Assembly (NCBI GenBank): GCA_018645535.1
Contig: JABGWN010000172.1
Span: 1-15,561 of the forward strand
Direction of reading: 5' to 3'
Length of the DNA stretch: 15,561 bases
From: Methanobacteriota archaeon
Lineage (GTDB): Archaea; Thermoplasmatota; Poseidoniia; Poseidoniales; Poseidoniaceae
Shown here: in pieces, positions 1-8,518 of the stretch
How the letters are laid out: each line of letters starts with the position of its first letter
Numbering within the stretch: position 1 is the stretch's first letter
The notes under the pieces: generated by a model
Database searches by the model: none
Told to the model about the DNA's origin: nothing
What the model saw: the letters and a program-made list of their open reading frames with translations, nothing else
Translations under genes and position numbers: made by a program

Positions 1-924
1 ACCATTCGTGATGCTACAAGCCTTGGTTCTGCAAAGCAATTACTACGAGCATTGCACGTAATTGAATTCATTGATACTATGATTGAAGATGGTAAATCAT
101 CCACTCTCCGTGAAATGTACTATATTTCGGAAGGTTGGGGTCTTGGAAAATTCCAATCTCAAAATGAAAGTAACAATCTTGCTGAGGATTTAGAAATCGT
201 AACGCGATGTCTACGTGAAGATTTCAAACTACGTCCTGAAGAAGATGGGTCCAGAATGATTGGTAACATTACACTACGAGAACGAAACCGCAAGGGGCAA
301 TGGATGCGTATCAATGCAAGAGACGATGTTGGAGACAGCGGGTATGGTGTTCCATACAACGTCGAGAAAGAGAAAATAGAATTCTTAGAACACGATGTTA
401 AATTCATCATGGCAATTGAGACTGGTGGTATGTTTGATCGATTGGTTGAAAATGGATTTGATGAGGATTTCGATTGTGCTTTACTCCACTTGAAAGGACA
501 GCCTGCTCGTTCAACTCGAAGAATCATGAAAAGGATGAGTGAAGAATGGGATCTACCCGTAGTTGTCTTCCTTGACGGTGATCCATGGTCTTTCAGAATC
601 TTCGCGTCAATCGCTTATGGTGCAATTAAGACCGCACACATATCTGAATATCTGGCTACACCATCATCAACATATCTTGGAATTACAGCGGACGATATTC
701 TCGCTTATGATTTACCGAGCGATGATCTTTCAAAGAAAGATATTGAGGCGCTGAATGCTGAACTAACCGATCCTCGATTTGCAGATGGATGGTGGCAAGA
801 ACAGATCAATATGATGCTTGAAATCGGAAAGAAGGCTGAACAGCAGTCATTGGCAAAATACGGTCTCGATTTCGTAACCGATACATATCTCCCTGAGAAA
901 TTAGCAGAACTTGGTTTGAACTAA
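1..924 (+). CDS. top6A: DNA topoisomerase VI subunit A (5' truncated by window edge)
   Basis: This is the catalytic A subunit of type IIB topoisomerase VI, the Spo11 homologue that cuts both DNA strands through a tyrosine and works as an A2B2 complex with the ATPase subunit B. The frame is open from base 1, so the N-terminus (about 60-80 residues of a usual 360-390) lies outside; the TTG at 52 is internal, not a start. Visible hallmarks are the catalytic-tyrosine motif LREMYYISEGW, with the second Tyr (codon 121-123) aligning with the Spo11 nucleophile. The Toprim glutamate lies in AIETGGMFDRL and the metal-binding pair in VVFLDGDPWS. Further family blocks are GQPARSTRRIM, EYLATPSSTYLGIT and the C-terminal TYLPEKLAELG. 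The usual partner top6B is probably just upstream, outside the window. The gene ends with tandem stop codons TAA TAA. Identification is firm. Confidence 0.96.
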   Translation, partial: TIRDATSLGSAKQLLRALHVIEFIDTMIEDGKSSTLREMYYISEGWGLGKFQSQNESNNLAEDLEIVTRCLREDFKLRPEEDGSRMIGNITLRERNRKGQWMRINARDDVGDSGYGVPYNVEKEKIEFLEHDVKFIMAIETGGMFDRLVENGFDEDFDCALLHLKGQPARSTRRIMKRMSEEWDLPVVVFLDGDPWSFRIFASIAYGAIKTAHISEYLATPSSTYLGITADDILAYDLPSDDLSKKDIEALNAELTDPRFADGWWQEQINMMLEIGKKAEQQSLAKYGLDFVTDTYLPEKLAELGLN

Positions 925-964
925 TAAAAGAATGCGAGCCTTCTTTGAGGAGTGATTCTTCGAC

Positions 965-1957
965 ATGGATATGGAGCAGCAGAAGAAGAGCCGATGGCCC
1001 TTCCGAATCTTGATTGCATCATTGCTCAGTTTGGTTATTGGCAGTGTTCTGCTTCTATCTCAAATGGATACTATGGATGAGATTCTCGACCCTCGGGACA
1101 ATAACGTTTCCGAGCTAAATACGCTAACTGAAGGACAGAAGCTCGTTGAAATCAACGATGCTGGTTGTTATAGAGCATATGGCACAGGATTCGATGGAAA
1201 TGTTACGCTTTACGATCTTGACGGGTATGATAATAACGAACCGATTAGTGAATCCAAGTGCAAACTCGACTGGCAAGCAATGGCAAATGATGGTCAAGAG
1301 TTTGAGACCCTAGGTACATGGATTGTTCCGACCAAAGGAGATTACATTCTTCAGGTTGAATGTGATGGTGAATGTGAGAATGAAACAATCTGGTTGACAT
1401 CAATTGACAGTATGGAAGACGGTGTTCTTTCTTCAACCCCATTGCTTACTGGAGGACTGCTGTGTTGCCTCGGAGTGCTCTTACTCCCATTGTCAGGAGT
1501 GCTCCTAGCATTCTCTCAAAATCGAAAGAAGAACGTTATGGTTGTCATGGGACCAGATGGTAACCTTATGCCTCTAACGGATTATACTCCAGAAAACATT
1601 CAAACACAACTCAATCAGCAGAACAGTGAAACAAACGAAGGGCTTGACTTCGACATTCGAACTGGAGAATATGTAGACACAAAAAGCACGAATGCACAGG
1701 CTCAAATGGGAGGTCAGCAACATGTTGCTGCAGGAAGTATGCTGACTACTGAGCAGGTTTACGCATTAATGAGAGGGGATGTCGAAGCAGGTTCAACGCC
1801 CCAGGAAGAAGTCGTACCAGATCCATTCCCTACTTCTCCAGGAAGTTCAGTTTCTACAAGTCGTTCTCCTAAACCAACTACGATTCAAGTCGATAAGCCA
1901 AGCCGTAAGATACCTAAAGCAGAGAACCAAGATTGGCAGTCATGGGATGAAGACTGA
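965..1957 (+). CDS. Two-span membrane protein of unknown function
   Basis: I do not recognise this 330-residue protein. A short basic N-terminus (QQKKSRWPFR) leads into a first membrane segment at about residues 14-32. An acidic domain of roughly 125 residues follows, with four cysteines (68, 99, 133, 137) that could form disulfides outside the cell. A second membrane segment lies at about 160-183, followed by positive charges (QNRKKN), so both ends are predicted to be cytoplasmic. The C-terminal ~145 residues are polar, rich in Gln, Ser, Thr and Pro and probably disordered, ending in an acidic tryptophan motif (DWQSWDED). The ATG at 965 follows a GAGGAG (947-952), a plausible though slightly distant ribosome-binding site. 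It sits 40 bases after top6A and just before a winged-helix regulator on the same strand, so the three may share a transcript. Function cannot be inferred. Confidence 0.85.
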   Translation: MDMEQQKKSRWPFRILIASLLSLVIGSVLLLSQMDTMDEILDPRDNNVSELNTLTEGQKLVEINDAGCYRAYGTGFDGNVTLYDLDGYDNNEPISESKCKLDWQAMANDGQEFETLGTWIVPTKGDYILQVECDGECENETIWLTSIDSMEDGVLSSTPLLTGGLLCCLGVLLLPLSGVLLAFSQNRKKNVMVVMGPDGNLMPLTDYTPENIQTQLNQQNSETNEGLDFDIRTGEYVDTKSTNAQAQMGGQQHVAAGSMLTTEQVYALMRGDVEAGSTPQEEVVPDPFPTSPGSSVSTSRSPKPTTIQVDKPSRKIPKAENQDWQSWDED

Positions 1958-2023
1958 TTTCTACTGGCATTTTTTCGACGAGTTCAAATGAGGGGGGCTC
2001 TACGTAACTACAGGTTGAGTAGT

Positions 2024-2758
2024 ATGGGTGACCTCGATAAGACATTGAATCTTCTTCAAAATAAGACCAGACGCTTAATTCTCGAGCGTCTTGTTCGAGA
2101 ACCTCATTACCCTATGCAGTTGGCTGAACTCATTGGAATTAGTCAGCAGGCTATCATGAAGAACTTGAGGGAGTTAGAGAACGGAGGTTTCGTTGAAAAG
2201 ATGCAAGTTGCGAGTGAGAAAGGCGGACCTCCCAGAACCATCTTTCGAGTTCAGGAAGCATTCTCACTTCGTATTGACTTAGGCCCTGACCTATTCAAAA
2301 TAGAGAAGAGGAAACTACCATCTGGCGGACCCCTTCGATTGAGTTCAAAACTACCATCAAGTGTTGTCCCTATTGCAGAACAAGTAAGTGGACGCAAGAA
2401 GATTAGTGTTACTGAAGGGGTGCTTCATCTTGAACAACTCAATACCCAACTTGAAACATTAGACCGTCAGAGAGACGCTCTGATTGCGCTACATCAACAA
2501 ATCAGAGGACGTATTTCTGCTGCCGTTGATTCAGATTTTGAAAACTATTCACAACGAACAATGGTTCATGCACTTATTGAAACACCAACCATCCAACCCG
2601 ATCTTGGATTAATGGCAAAGGAGTTACAACTTTCAGAGCAAGATATCTCAGCCGTTATGACTCGTGTACGAGAACTCGTTGAGAGACAGCGTTCCGATAG
2701 GTCTGGTGAAGTTGTCGCCATTGACGACAACCCTGGCCTACGCTGGTGGCTTGGTTAA
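2024..2758 (+). CDS. ArsR-like winged helix-turn-helix transcriptional regulator
   Basis: This is a probable DNA-binding regulator of the archaeal ArsR-like type. From the chosen Met, residues ~5-80 form a winged helix: NLLQNKTRRLILERLVREP, then a helix-turn-helix (QLAELIGISQQAIMKNLREL), then a wing with GGPPRTIFRV. A charged, Leu/Gln-rich stretch at about 135-160 (LEQLNTQLETLDRQRDAL) looks like a dimerising coiled coil. The last ~55 residues (MAKELQLSEQDISAVMTRV) could be a second small helix-turn-helix. I prefer ATG 2024 because a partial Shine-Dalgarno (AGGTTGAG, 2012-2019) precedes it and because relatives start a few residues before the LNLL helix. An in-frame ATG at 1988 would add 12 residues. 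There are no Cys residues in the wing domain, so a SurR-like redox switch is not supported. The stop is 3 bases from the convergent stop of the surface protein. Target genes are unknown. Confidence 0.88.
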   Translation: MGDLDKTLNLLQNKTRRLILERLVREPHYPMQLAELIGISQQAIMKNLRELENGGFVEKMQVASEKGGPPRTIFRVQEAFSLRIDLGPDLFKIEKRKLPSGGPLRLSSKLPSSVVPIAEQVSGRKKISVTEGVLHLEQLNTQLETLDRQRDALIALHQQIRGRISAAVDSDFENYSQRTMVHALIETPTIQPDLGLMAKELQLSEQDISAVMTRVRELVERQRSDRSGEVVAIDDNPGLRWWLG

Positions 2759-2761
2759 GCT

Positions 2762-5700
2762 TCAATCTGATTCTTCTGAACCGAGTACAGACTTCAGTGA
2801 AGACTGCTCTGCCATTCGATCTTTTACATCCGCTCTGCGTCCCTTTCCTACAAGGAAGAGAACACCAAAGAGTGCGAATGTGAGAAGAACAATCATGGTC
2901 GGTAGTGCAACCTTTCCTGCGACTTCACCTGCTACATCGAAGAATGGATTTGAAGACCCGAGTTCTTCCGATATACGGACAACGTTGTTTCCTTCACTTG
3001 CTTCAACGATATTGTTGCCCGGGTCGACGACGACATAGACATTCATAGTACCAGCAGTGACTGGGTAAAGCATGTATAATTCAACAACACGACCTTCTTT
3101 CATTGAATCATCAGGCTTGTCAATAGCTCCAATTTCTTGTCGCATGACAATGCTGTCTTCATCGCACATGTTGTTGTTCTTACGAATTTCACTCTTCATG
3201 TCATCATCATCGTATTCACAAAGAATAACTTCGATATTTGTAGCATGAACATTTCCAATGTTTGCGATCTCAATTCGGATTGGAATCGAATCACCAACGT
3301 CTGCTGAGGCAGCGCCGGTTTGTTGTGCTGATCTAACCTCTAAGTCAGGAGCACGGAGGCTGACTGTAATGATCTTCTCATTAGAATCGAGACTGTCTCC
3401 ATCCCATGCAGCGCTCTCATCATGATCGCCACCATCTTCCATACCGCCCATCATTGAAACAACCTTTAGTCCAAGACTTCGAGTTAGAAGCTGTGCACCA
3501 GGATCGATTGAAACGATAGCGACCATTGTGTAGGTTTCGTAAGGAGTCATCTCAGGAAGTCGCCATTCATTGATGTCTTCAAGATAGACGCAACTGTCTT
3601 CTGGGAACGAACTTGCTGTCGATTGTGTAACAACACATTCCTCCTCACTTTCCAAATCAAGTCCTACTTGTCGTAGAATCTTCCAAGATACGCTCCATCC
3701 ATCAAGAGTTCCCATTCCTGGAGTTTCAGTCCATACAAGGTCTGAACCTGTTCGGGTCGAAGTGTGGTTATCCAGTGTTGGAACATCAGGTACGTTTCCT
3801 GCATTAGTGATGTTAACAACAAATCGAACAATGCGACCTGGTGCTGTGGTCTTAACATCATTCTCAACGGTTGGATCCATAGAGATTTGCAAATCGTAGA
3901 ATTCGTTAACTGTTACTTGTAATGTCGTAACATCACGCAGTCTTGTCATGCGGCCAGAAGCGTCTGGGTAAGATTGCTCAGAGTATGTATTGAACACAAC
4001 AGTGTAGTCGCCCGCAGGTACTTGTTGAGGGATGTTCATGAGAACATCAAACATTTGTTCAGAACCTACATCGAGTTCAGCAAGTGAATTTCGTGGAACC
4101 TCGATGTCCCAGATGACATCGACACCAGCGGAGTCTGTGACACGAGCTAATGTGTAATCGAATCGATCCGGACCGTTTCCTTCGTTCAGGACTGTTGTTG
4201 GTAATGTAAGTGATTCTCCGGGGTTGACTGTAAGATCTGTATTTTCTCCCAAATCGATACTTGTGTCAAGTTTGTAGACGTGATTGATATCGACTTGAAG
4301 AATCTTTGAGGCAGAAATCTTGGGGTAACCCTTCAGATTTGCTTTGAGAGTTACTGCCTTTCCTAAACCTGCGATTGAATCGTCAGGTGCACATATCTTG
4401 ACCTTGACTTCGTGGGTTCTCGATTCATCACCGTTGAGAATAATCCAAGACCGCGAGACGCCGTCTGGATTGAGAGGTAATCCTGTTGGGAAGATGACAT
4501 CAACAGTCCAATTATCTTCGCTTTCTGTAGTACCTGGTGTCGAGAATACGAGATCGCCTGAATCGAAATTCTTGGTAACGTCTATCTCGAATGTATGACA
4601 ATTCGGTTCTAATGCAGAAGGCATGTACGGAGCAGGTGTGACTCGAGCGGATTGATCGCTGATGTTCATCATGATGTTATTAGAAGAGCGAATTGATACA
4701 AAGACACCTAATTCAAGAATATCATACGTACCTTTCTCCACGGACTTGATTGGTTCTCCAGCTGACCATCCCTTGAGTAATATTACGAATGCTCCTGGAT
4801 CTTCAGAAGTTGGAACACTGATTTCAAGGTTCTTCGTTACAGTCTGCTGAGGATCGAGTTGTACGCTCATTGGGAAATTTACATCCCATGCAAATGGTAA
4901 GAGCCATTCTTGCCTTCCTTCAAGAGTTTGAGGGTCCCAGAAGAGGAATGTGTCCGCTACGTTACCAGTATTCGTAATGGTAATCGAGAAGATGGCTGTC
5001 TGGCCTTGTTCTACATCGGCAACGCTGTGCGAAGCGTCGAGATCAATTCCATGGACAACGTCCATGAGTGTTAAGGTAGTAATCTCGGAACGGATTGCTG
5101 GATCTTTGTAGGATTTAGCATCAACTCGTATTTCGGCTAATTCATCACCATTTGCTTGATAAATTGATGGCGCACGCACTCTGAGATAGAATCGGATTGA
5201 CTCTCCTCCTTCTAAGAAAATTGCAGTGTCTGGGAATATTGCAGTGTGGTTTTCGGCAAAGAATAACGTGGCCGTCCAGTTACTAGGGACTCCTGTAATG
5301 TTGAGTCCGTATGTGTCTGCAACCAAATCCTTCGGACCCGGTGTTGAGTTATTCATTGATAGATTGTACAAAGTTTGTTCACCAGGTTCAATGACGTGAT
5401 AGAAGGTTTCTCCTTCTTCGAACTCTACATCAACTTGTCCTGTAAGGACGTGGGAATAACAGATTGTAAATCGATTGTTGTTCGCTTCATCGTTGCACTT
5501 ATTAGTATCAGACCACGCAACATGAGCCCCACTTCCAAGATCGTTTGAGAATGCAGGGGGCATTCCTATACTCGGTTTATATCCTGAGTTAGGACCGAGT
5601 TTATTCGAAGACCATTTCGTAATTGGAACGATTTCCCACGGATCGAGAGCAATAAGCCCGTCGCCTTCCATGTTGGTATAGTTAAGACGGACATACTGAA

Positions 5701-7777
5701 TTTCTTCACCGGCAGAGGTGTTGCCTGAATCAACCCAAGCAATGTGGATTTGATTTTGGTCATCGGTCAACAATGAAGGGAATACAGAATTTCCTCCCCA
5801 CGGAGCGTTTTGCGGGAGACCTGCATAAGTTTCAACGTTAGAAATTGGGGTGTCGTCAATCTTCTTGATTGCATAGGTGGATAATCCATCATCGCGACCG
5901 TCAAATTCACCGGCACCTGATAGGCGGAGTTTTGTGTAGTATACTTCGTAATTTACGTCCTTTTCAAATCCGTAATCACGGCCATCCATCCACGCAATGT
6001 GCGTGTTTCCTTCCATGTCCACGCCAATGGATGGGTGGAATGAGTAAGCGTCATCGATTGTTACACGGGTATCATTTACAACAACAAGGTGTCCTTCAGA
6101 TCCTTTACCTGTGTCTTCAATGTAGTTTCCATTCATTGCGACTGTTCCGGAAACTCCAGGGGTCCAACTTGGGTCATTGTCCATCTTACCATATGGGTCG
6201 AGTACCGACATGTAGATTTCACGAGAGTTGTTTGTAGAAATGTAAACCATAGCTTCAACGAGGAGAGCCATTGAACTTGCACCACCAGTTCCTGATGGGA
6301 ACTCGTAAACTTGTCCGCCAGCGCTTGTTGAACGGATTGTACTTGCCGGGCAGTTTCGAGTTGCTGTGCTTTGGATACCATTCGGGCATTGTGATAAATC
6401 CTTGAAGTGAGATTGTACTCCAGTTGCTCCACCGTATGTTTGACCGTACATGCCTACTGGGACGACGCCAGCAATAACGCAGTTATCATGTGCTTCTTCG
6501 ATTGAAGTAGTGTCATCTGCTTGTTGTGCTGGATCTCCGTCCTTTGGACCTTCATCAGAAATTGGAATTGCAATCTTTGTAGCATTTGGATTCCACTTGT
6601 GATCGTCTTGTGTTGGAGGGTTTCCTGGAACGTTTCCTTGAGCATCCTTCCATGAAAGGCAAGCCCAGTTCGTACCTGGGCCCCAGTCTTCGCCAGAATA
6701 TCCTGAGTAGGTGTTTCCATTGTATACTGTACCAGGGAGTTTCCTGATTCCACCTGAGTCATCACCAGGCTGAATACCAAGAGCTGTTGAACGTGGTCCT
6801 GCATTCTTGTTGTGGGTTGCACAGTTGCCGCTGCTTGCAGCACCTGGAAGAGAGTTGCCGAGTCCATAAATGGTCTCATAAACAGTCATGTTTCCTTCTT
6901 CAAGCATAGGTTTCAAACCTTGGAAGTACCCGCCTGCGGCGAATTGACCACCATAGATAACAGTACAGACATCAGCCCATTCGGAGTACATTGAACCGGA
7001 AGTATCGACAATGAAAACGAGTTCGACCTTTCCTCCACGAGTATCGTCCCAAGCAATCTGAACAAGATCGTTGGAGTCAACAACAATGTCAGGGTGGCCT
7101 TTGTGGCCAATGACAGGAGTCAAGAGAGTATCTTCGAAGAGGGTGAGAACGCTACCTGCTGTGAATTCAGGTTGGATCATAGTGTAGTAGATTTGCGGTT
7201 GATTGAAGAACATCTGAAGTTCATCATAGGAATCTTGCCAAGCGATGTGCAAGTTGCCTTTACTATCGACATCGATTGATGGCCAATCTCTGTCCTGAGC
7301 ACGCATGGAGAGAATTGTATCGTCAATTTGAGAGATGCTGCTGTCTTCAACAGCCATACCATCCAAAGGTGCCAGATAAGGATTCAGAGAAGTATACATG
7401 ATTTTGTATTGGCCCGATTTATCAGCCCAAACGATATGGATTCGGTCAGTGTCATCGATGACCATGTCTGGATGCCATACTTTGTGGAGGCCGGGGTTTG
7501 TAATTTGAGTAGCGTCAATTAGCGTCTCTCCACGAGGTGATAGCATGGAGTAATACAGATGCTGGTTGTTCCGTGTCCAAACAACGTGAACGTTGCCTTC
7601 GCTGTCCGAAGCAACGGTTGTTTGAGCGTCAGATGCTGTTCCGCCATCTACGATACGTACGGCTTCTGTGATGACTACTTGTGAGGCTTCTGCTTCTTCT
7701 GTTCCTATGATTAATCCGGAAAATGCTGAAAGTAGCATTAAACTGACGAGAGTAAATGATTTGGTTGTTTGACGCAT
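2762..7777 (-). CDS. Giant cell-surface protein: propeller-like repeats with inserted vWA domain, Ig-like and CARDB domains, C-terminal membrane anchor
   Basis: This is a secreted, membrane-anchored surface protein of 1671 residues, numbered from the preferred Met. A signal peptide covers about 1-32 (basic MRQTTK, then a hydrophobic core). Seven propeller-like repeats of the form D..GN.HIAW.D follow at about 57, 109, 169, 232, 585, 671 and 746. A von Willebrand A domain (~250-516) splits the fourth; its MIDAS is FIVDTSGS (D258, S260, S262), with IPISDEGP (D408) as a candidate third metal-site segment. Residues ~780-1475 are immunoglobulin-fold NEW3-like modules with TNTGN, NEGNGPD and TNAGN motifs. 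A CARDB-like domain spans ~1476-1606, and a membrane helix at ~1624-1644 is followed by GKGRR and a short cytoplasmic tail. Family knowledge suggests adhesion or ligand binding; the ligand is unknown. ATG 7777 is chosen because AGGTGAT lies just upstream; an in-frame ATG at 7804 would add nine residues before the signal peptide. Confidence 0.92.
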   Translation of the reverse strand: MRQTTKSFTLVSLMLLSAFSGLIIGTEEAEASQVVITEAVRIVDGGTASDAQTTVASDSEGNVHVVWTRNNQHLYYSMLSPRGETLIDATQITNPGLHKVWHPDMVIDDTDRIHIVWADKSGQYKIMYTSLNPYLAPLDGMAVEDSSISQIDDTILSMRAQDRDWPSIDVDSKGNLHIAWQDSYDELQMFFNQPQIYYTMIQPEFTAGSVLTLFEDTLLTPVIGHKGHPDIVVDSNDLVQIAWDDTRGGKVELVFIVDTSGSMYSEWADVCTVIYGGQFAAGGYFQGLKPMLEEGNMTVYETIYGLGNSLPGAASSGNCATHNKNAGPRSTALGIQPGDDSGGIRKLPGTVYNGNTYSGYSGEDWGPGTNWACLSWKDAQGNVPGNPPTQDDHKWNPNATKIAIPISDEGPKDGDPAQQADDTTSIEEAHDNCVIAGVVPVGMYGQTYGGATGVQSHFKDLSQCPNGIQSTATRNCPASTIRSTSAGGQVYEFPSGTGGASSMALLVEAMVYISTNNSREIYMSVLDPYGKMDNDPSWTPGVSGTVAMNGNYIEDTGKGSEGHLVVVNDTRVTIDDAYSFHPSIGVDMEGNTHIAWMDGRDYGFEKDVNYEVYYTKLRLSGAGEFDGRDDGLSTYAIKKIDDTPISNVETYAGLPQNAPWGGNSVFPSLLTDDQNQIHIAWVDSGNTSAGEEIQYVRLNYTNMEGDGLIALDPWEIVPITKWSSNKLGPNSGYKPSIGMPPAFSNDLGSGAHVAWSDTNKCNDEANNNRFTICYSHVLTGQVDVEFEEGETFYHVIEPGEQTLYNLSMNNSTPGPKDLVADTYGLNITGVPSNWTATLFFAENHTAIFPDTAIFLEGGESIRFYLRVRAPSIYQANGDELAEIRVDAKSYKDPAIRSEITTLTLMDVVHGIDLDASHSVADVEQGQTAIFSITITNTGNVADTFLFWDPQTLEGRQEWLLPFAWDVNFPMSVQLDPQQTVTKNLEISVPTSEDPGAFVILLKGWSAGEPIKSVEKGTYDILELGVFVSIRSSNNIMMNISDQSARVTPAPYMPSALEPNCHTFEIDVTKNFDSGDLVFSTPGTTESEDNWTVDVIFPTGLPLNPDGVSRSWIILNGDESRTHEVKVKICAPDDSIAGLGKAVTLKANLKGYPKISASKILQVDINHVYKLDTSIDLGENTDLTVNPGESLTLPTTVLNEGNGPDRFDYTLARVTDSAGVDVIWDIEVPRNSLAELDVGSEQMFDVLMNIPQQVPAGDYTVVFNTYSEQSYPDASGRMTRLRDVTTLQVTVNEFYDLQISMDPTVENDVKTTAPGRIVRFVVNITNAGNVPDVPTLDNHTSTRTGSDLVWTETPGMGTLDGWSVSWKILRQVGLDLESEEECVVTQSTASSFPEDSCVYLEDINEWRLPEMTPYETYTMVAIVSIDPGAQLLTRSLGLKVVSMMGGMEDGGDHDESAAWDGDSLDSNEKIITVSLRAPDLEVRSAQQTGAASADVGDSIPIRIEIANIGNVHATNIEVILCEYDDDDMKSEIRKNNNMCDEDSIVMRQEIGAIDKPDDSMKEGRVVELYMLYPVTAGTMNVYVVVDPGNNIVEASEGNNVVRISEELGSSNPFFDVAGEVAGKVALPTMIVLLTFALFGVLFLVGKGRRADVKDRMAEQSSLKSVLGSEESD

Positions 7778-7780
7778 AGT

Positions 7781-7787
7781 ATCACCT
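7781..7787 (-). promoter_or_regulatory. Strong Shine-Dalgarno site of the surface-protein gene
   Basis: On the minus strand AGGTGAT lies three bases before the ATG at 7777. It matches the complement of the archaeal 16S rRNA 3' end (AUCACCUCC). It decides the start: the alternative ATG at 7804 has no such site and would put nine polar residues ahead of the signal peptide. It is the clearest ribosome-binding site in the window; most other genes here have weak ones or none. Confidence 0.75.
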
Positions 7788-7813
7788 GTGGTACAATGAA
7801 CCATACAAGTCCA

Positions 7814-7822
7814 GTACTTAAC
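7814..7822 (-). promoter_or_regulatory. Possible TATA-like box for the surface-protein gene
   Basis: On the minus strand GTTAAGTAC lies about 40 bases before the ATG at 7777. A start of transcription some 26 bases downstream would leave a leader of roughly 14 bases that still contains the AGGTGAT. The match to an archaeal TATA box is only moderate and no clear BRE is seen. An alternative AT-rich stretch (AATAAA, about 7842-7847) also lies in the gap. Confidence 0.25.
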
Positions 7823-7824
7823 CG

Positions 7825-7837
7825 CGCCCCCCGGGCG
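7825..7837 (-). other. Short GC-rich inverted repeat between two minus-strand genes
   Basis: CGCCC and GGGCG form a five-base-pair stem around a three-base loop in the 87-base gap between the DUF2299-like gene and the surface-protein gene. No T-run follows it on the minus strand, so it does not look like a standard intrinsic terminator. It could weakly separate the two transcripts or be chance. Confidence 0.25.
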
Positions 7838-7864
7838 TCAGTTTATTGAGAGGGGAAATCGCTC

Positions 7865-8488
7865 TCAGGCCCACTCTTCTGGGTCTAAACCTGTGCCAAA
7901 TGGCATGGTGTCATTGAACTCGATTTTTGCGGGTTCATCTATCTTTATTGAACTCGTCTTTTTCTCTTGATTTGACCAGTCATCAACCGGCCCTGGCTCA
8001 CCTTTACCGGGCCCATATGCGAATTTTATTTCATGGATCATGCTAAGTTTAGCTAGCCATAGCCTTCGTAGAGAGTGCATTAGGGTGTTTTTATTCAATC
8101 CATCATTCCAAATTGGCAGACTAACATTGAACGCCTGAAGAGGACCAGGTTTTTCTTTACCATCGTGCCCCATGTGGATTCCCCAATCAAGTTCTGCCTT
8201 CATCAATGTTAAACGGCATTCATGCACCCATTCACTCCACACTTCTTGCTCTTCGGTCATGTGTTCTTTCATCTGTTCTTGTTGGCCGAGATCTACTCTC
8301 GTCATGCTCGATACGAAAACCAAATCTCGTCCCTTCGGTACGACAACTGCGAACATGTGCCCTTGTGGGCCGGGAGGGTATTTGATGAGGAAATGAGCCT
8401 CGGCTCGCGGATCATTTTTATCACGAATCTCGAGACGTTCGCTGGCAAGCCATTTGCGAATATTGTTGATGTGTTCCGTATCCACCAT
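7865..8488 (-). CDS. DUF2299-like conserved archaeal protein
   Basis: This is a soluble 207-residue protein that resembles the archaeal DUF2299 family, whose function is unknown. The N-terminal pattern fits that family: a helix with KWLASERLEI, then HFLIKYPPGPQGHMFAVVVP, then KGRDLVFVSSMTRVDLGQQ. The middle is helical, with WSEWVHECRLTLMKAELDWG. The last ~50 residues are polar and probably flexible. There is no signal peptide or membrane segment, and no catalytic motif I can name. The fold may be the alpha/beta type seen in secretion-chaperone-like and related small families, but this is a guess. The ATG at 8488 follows GAGG at a suitable distance. The gene starts 30 bases after the stop of the acyltransferase gene and is probably in the same transcript. 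Confidence 0.82.
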   Translation of the reverse strand: MVDTEHINNIRKWLASERLEIRDKNDPRAEAHFLIKYPPGPQGHMFAVVVPKGRDLVFVSSMTRVDLGQQEQMKEHMTEEQEVWSEWVHECRLTLMKAELDWGIHMGHDGKEKPGPLQAFNVSLPIWNDGLNKNTLMHSLRRLWLAKLSMIHEIKFAYGPGKGEPGPVDDWSNQEKKTSSIKIDEPAKIEFNDTMPFGTGLDPEEWA

Positions 8489-8518
8489 GTCTATCCCTCG
8501 CGGTCGATGAATTTGAAC

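Noticed and set aside
52..54. TTG at 52 as the start of topoisomerase VI A
   Set aside because: The frame is open to base 1 and the part upstream encodes plausible family sequence, so the gene is simply cut by the window edge.
2036..2260. SurR-like redox regulator
   Set aside because: The fold resembles archaeal ArsR-type regulators, but the CxxC redox switch of SurR is absent from the winged-helix domain.
2759..2761. Search for a bidirectional terminator between the regulator and the surface-protein gene
   Set aside because: Only three bases separate the stops and no stem or T-run is visible around them.
6454..6879. Minus-strand open frame of 141 codons within the vWA domain region
   Set aside because: It is an out-of-frame reading of the surface-protein gene, in which the MIDAS and repeat motifs are in the main frame.
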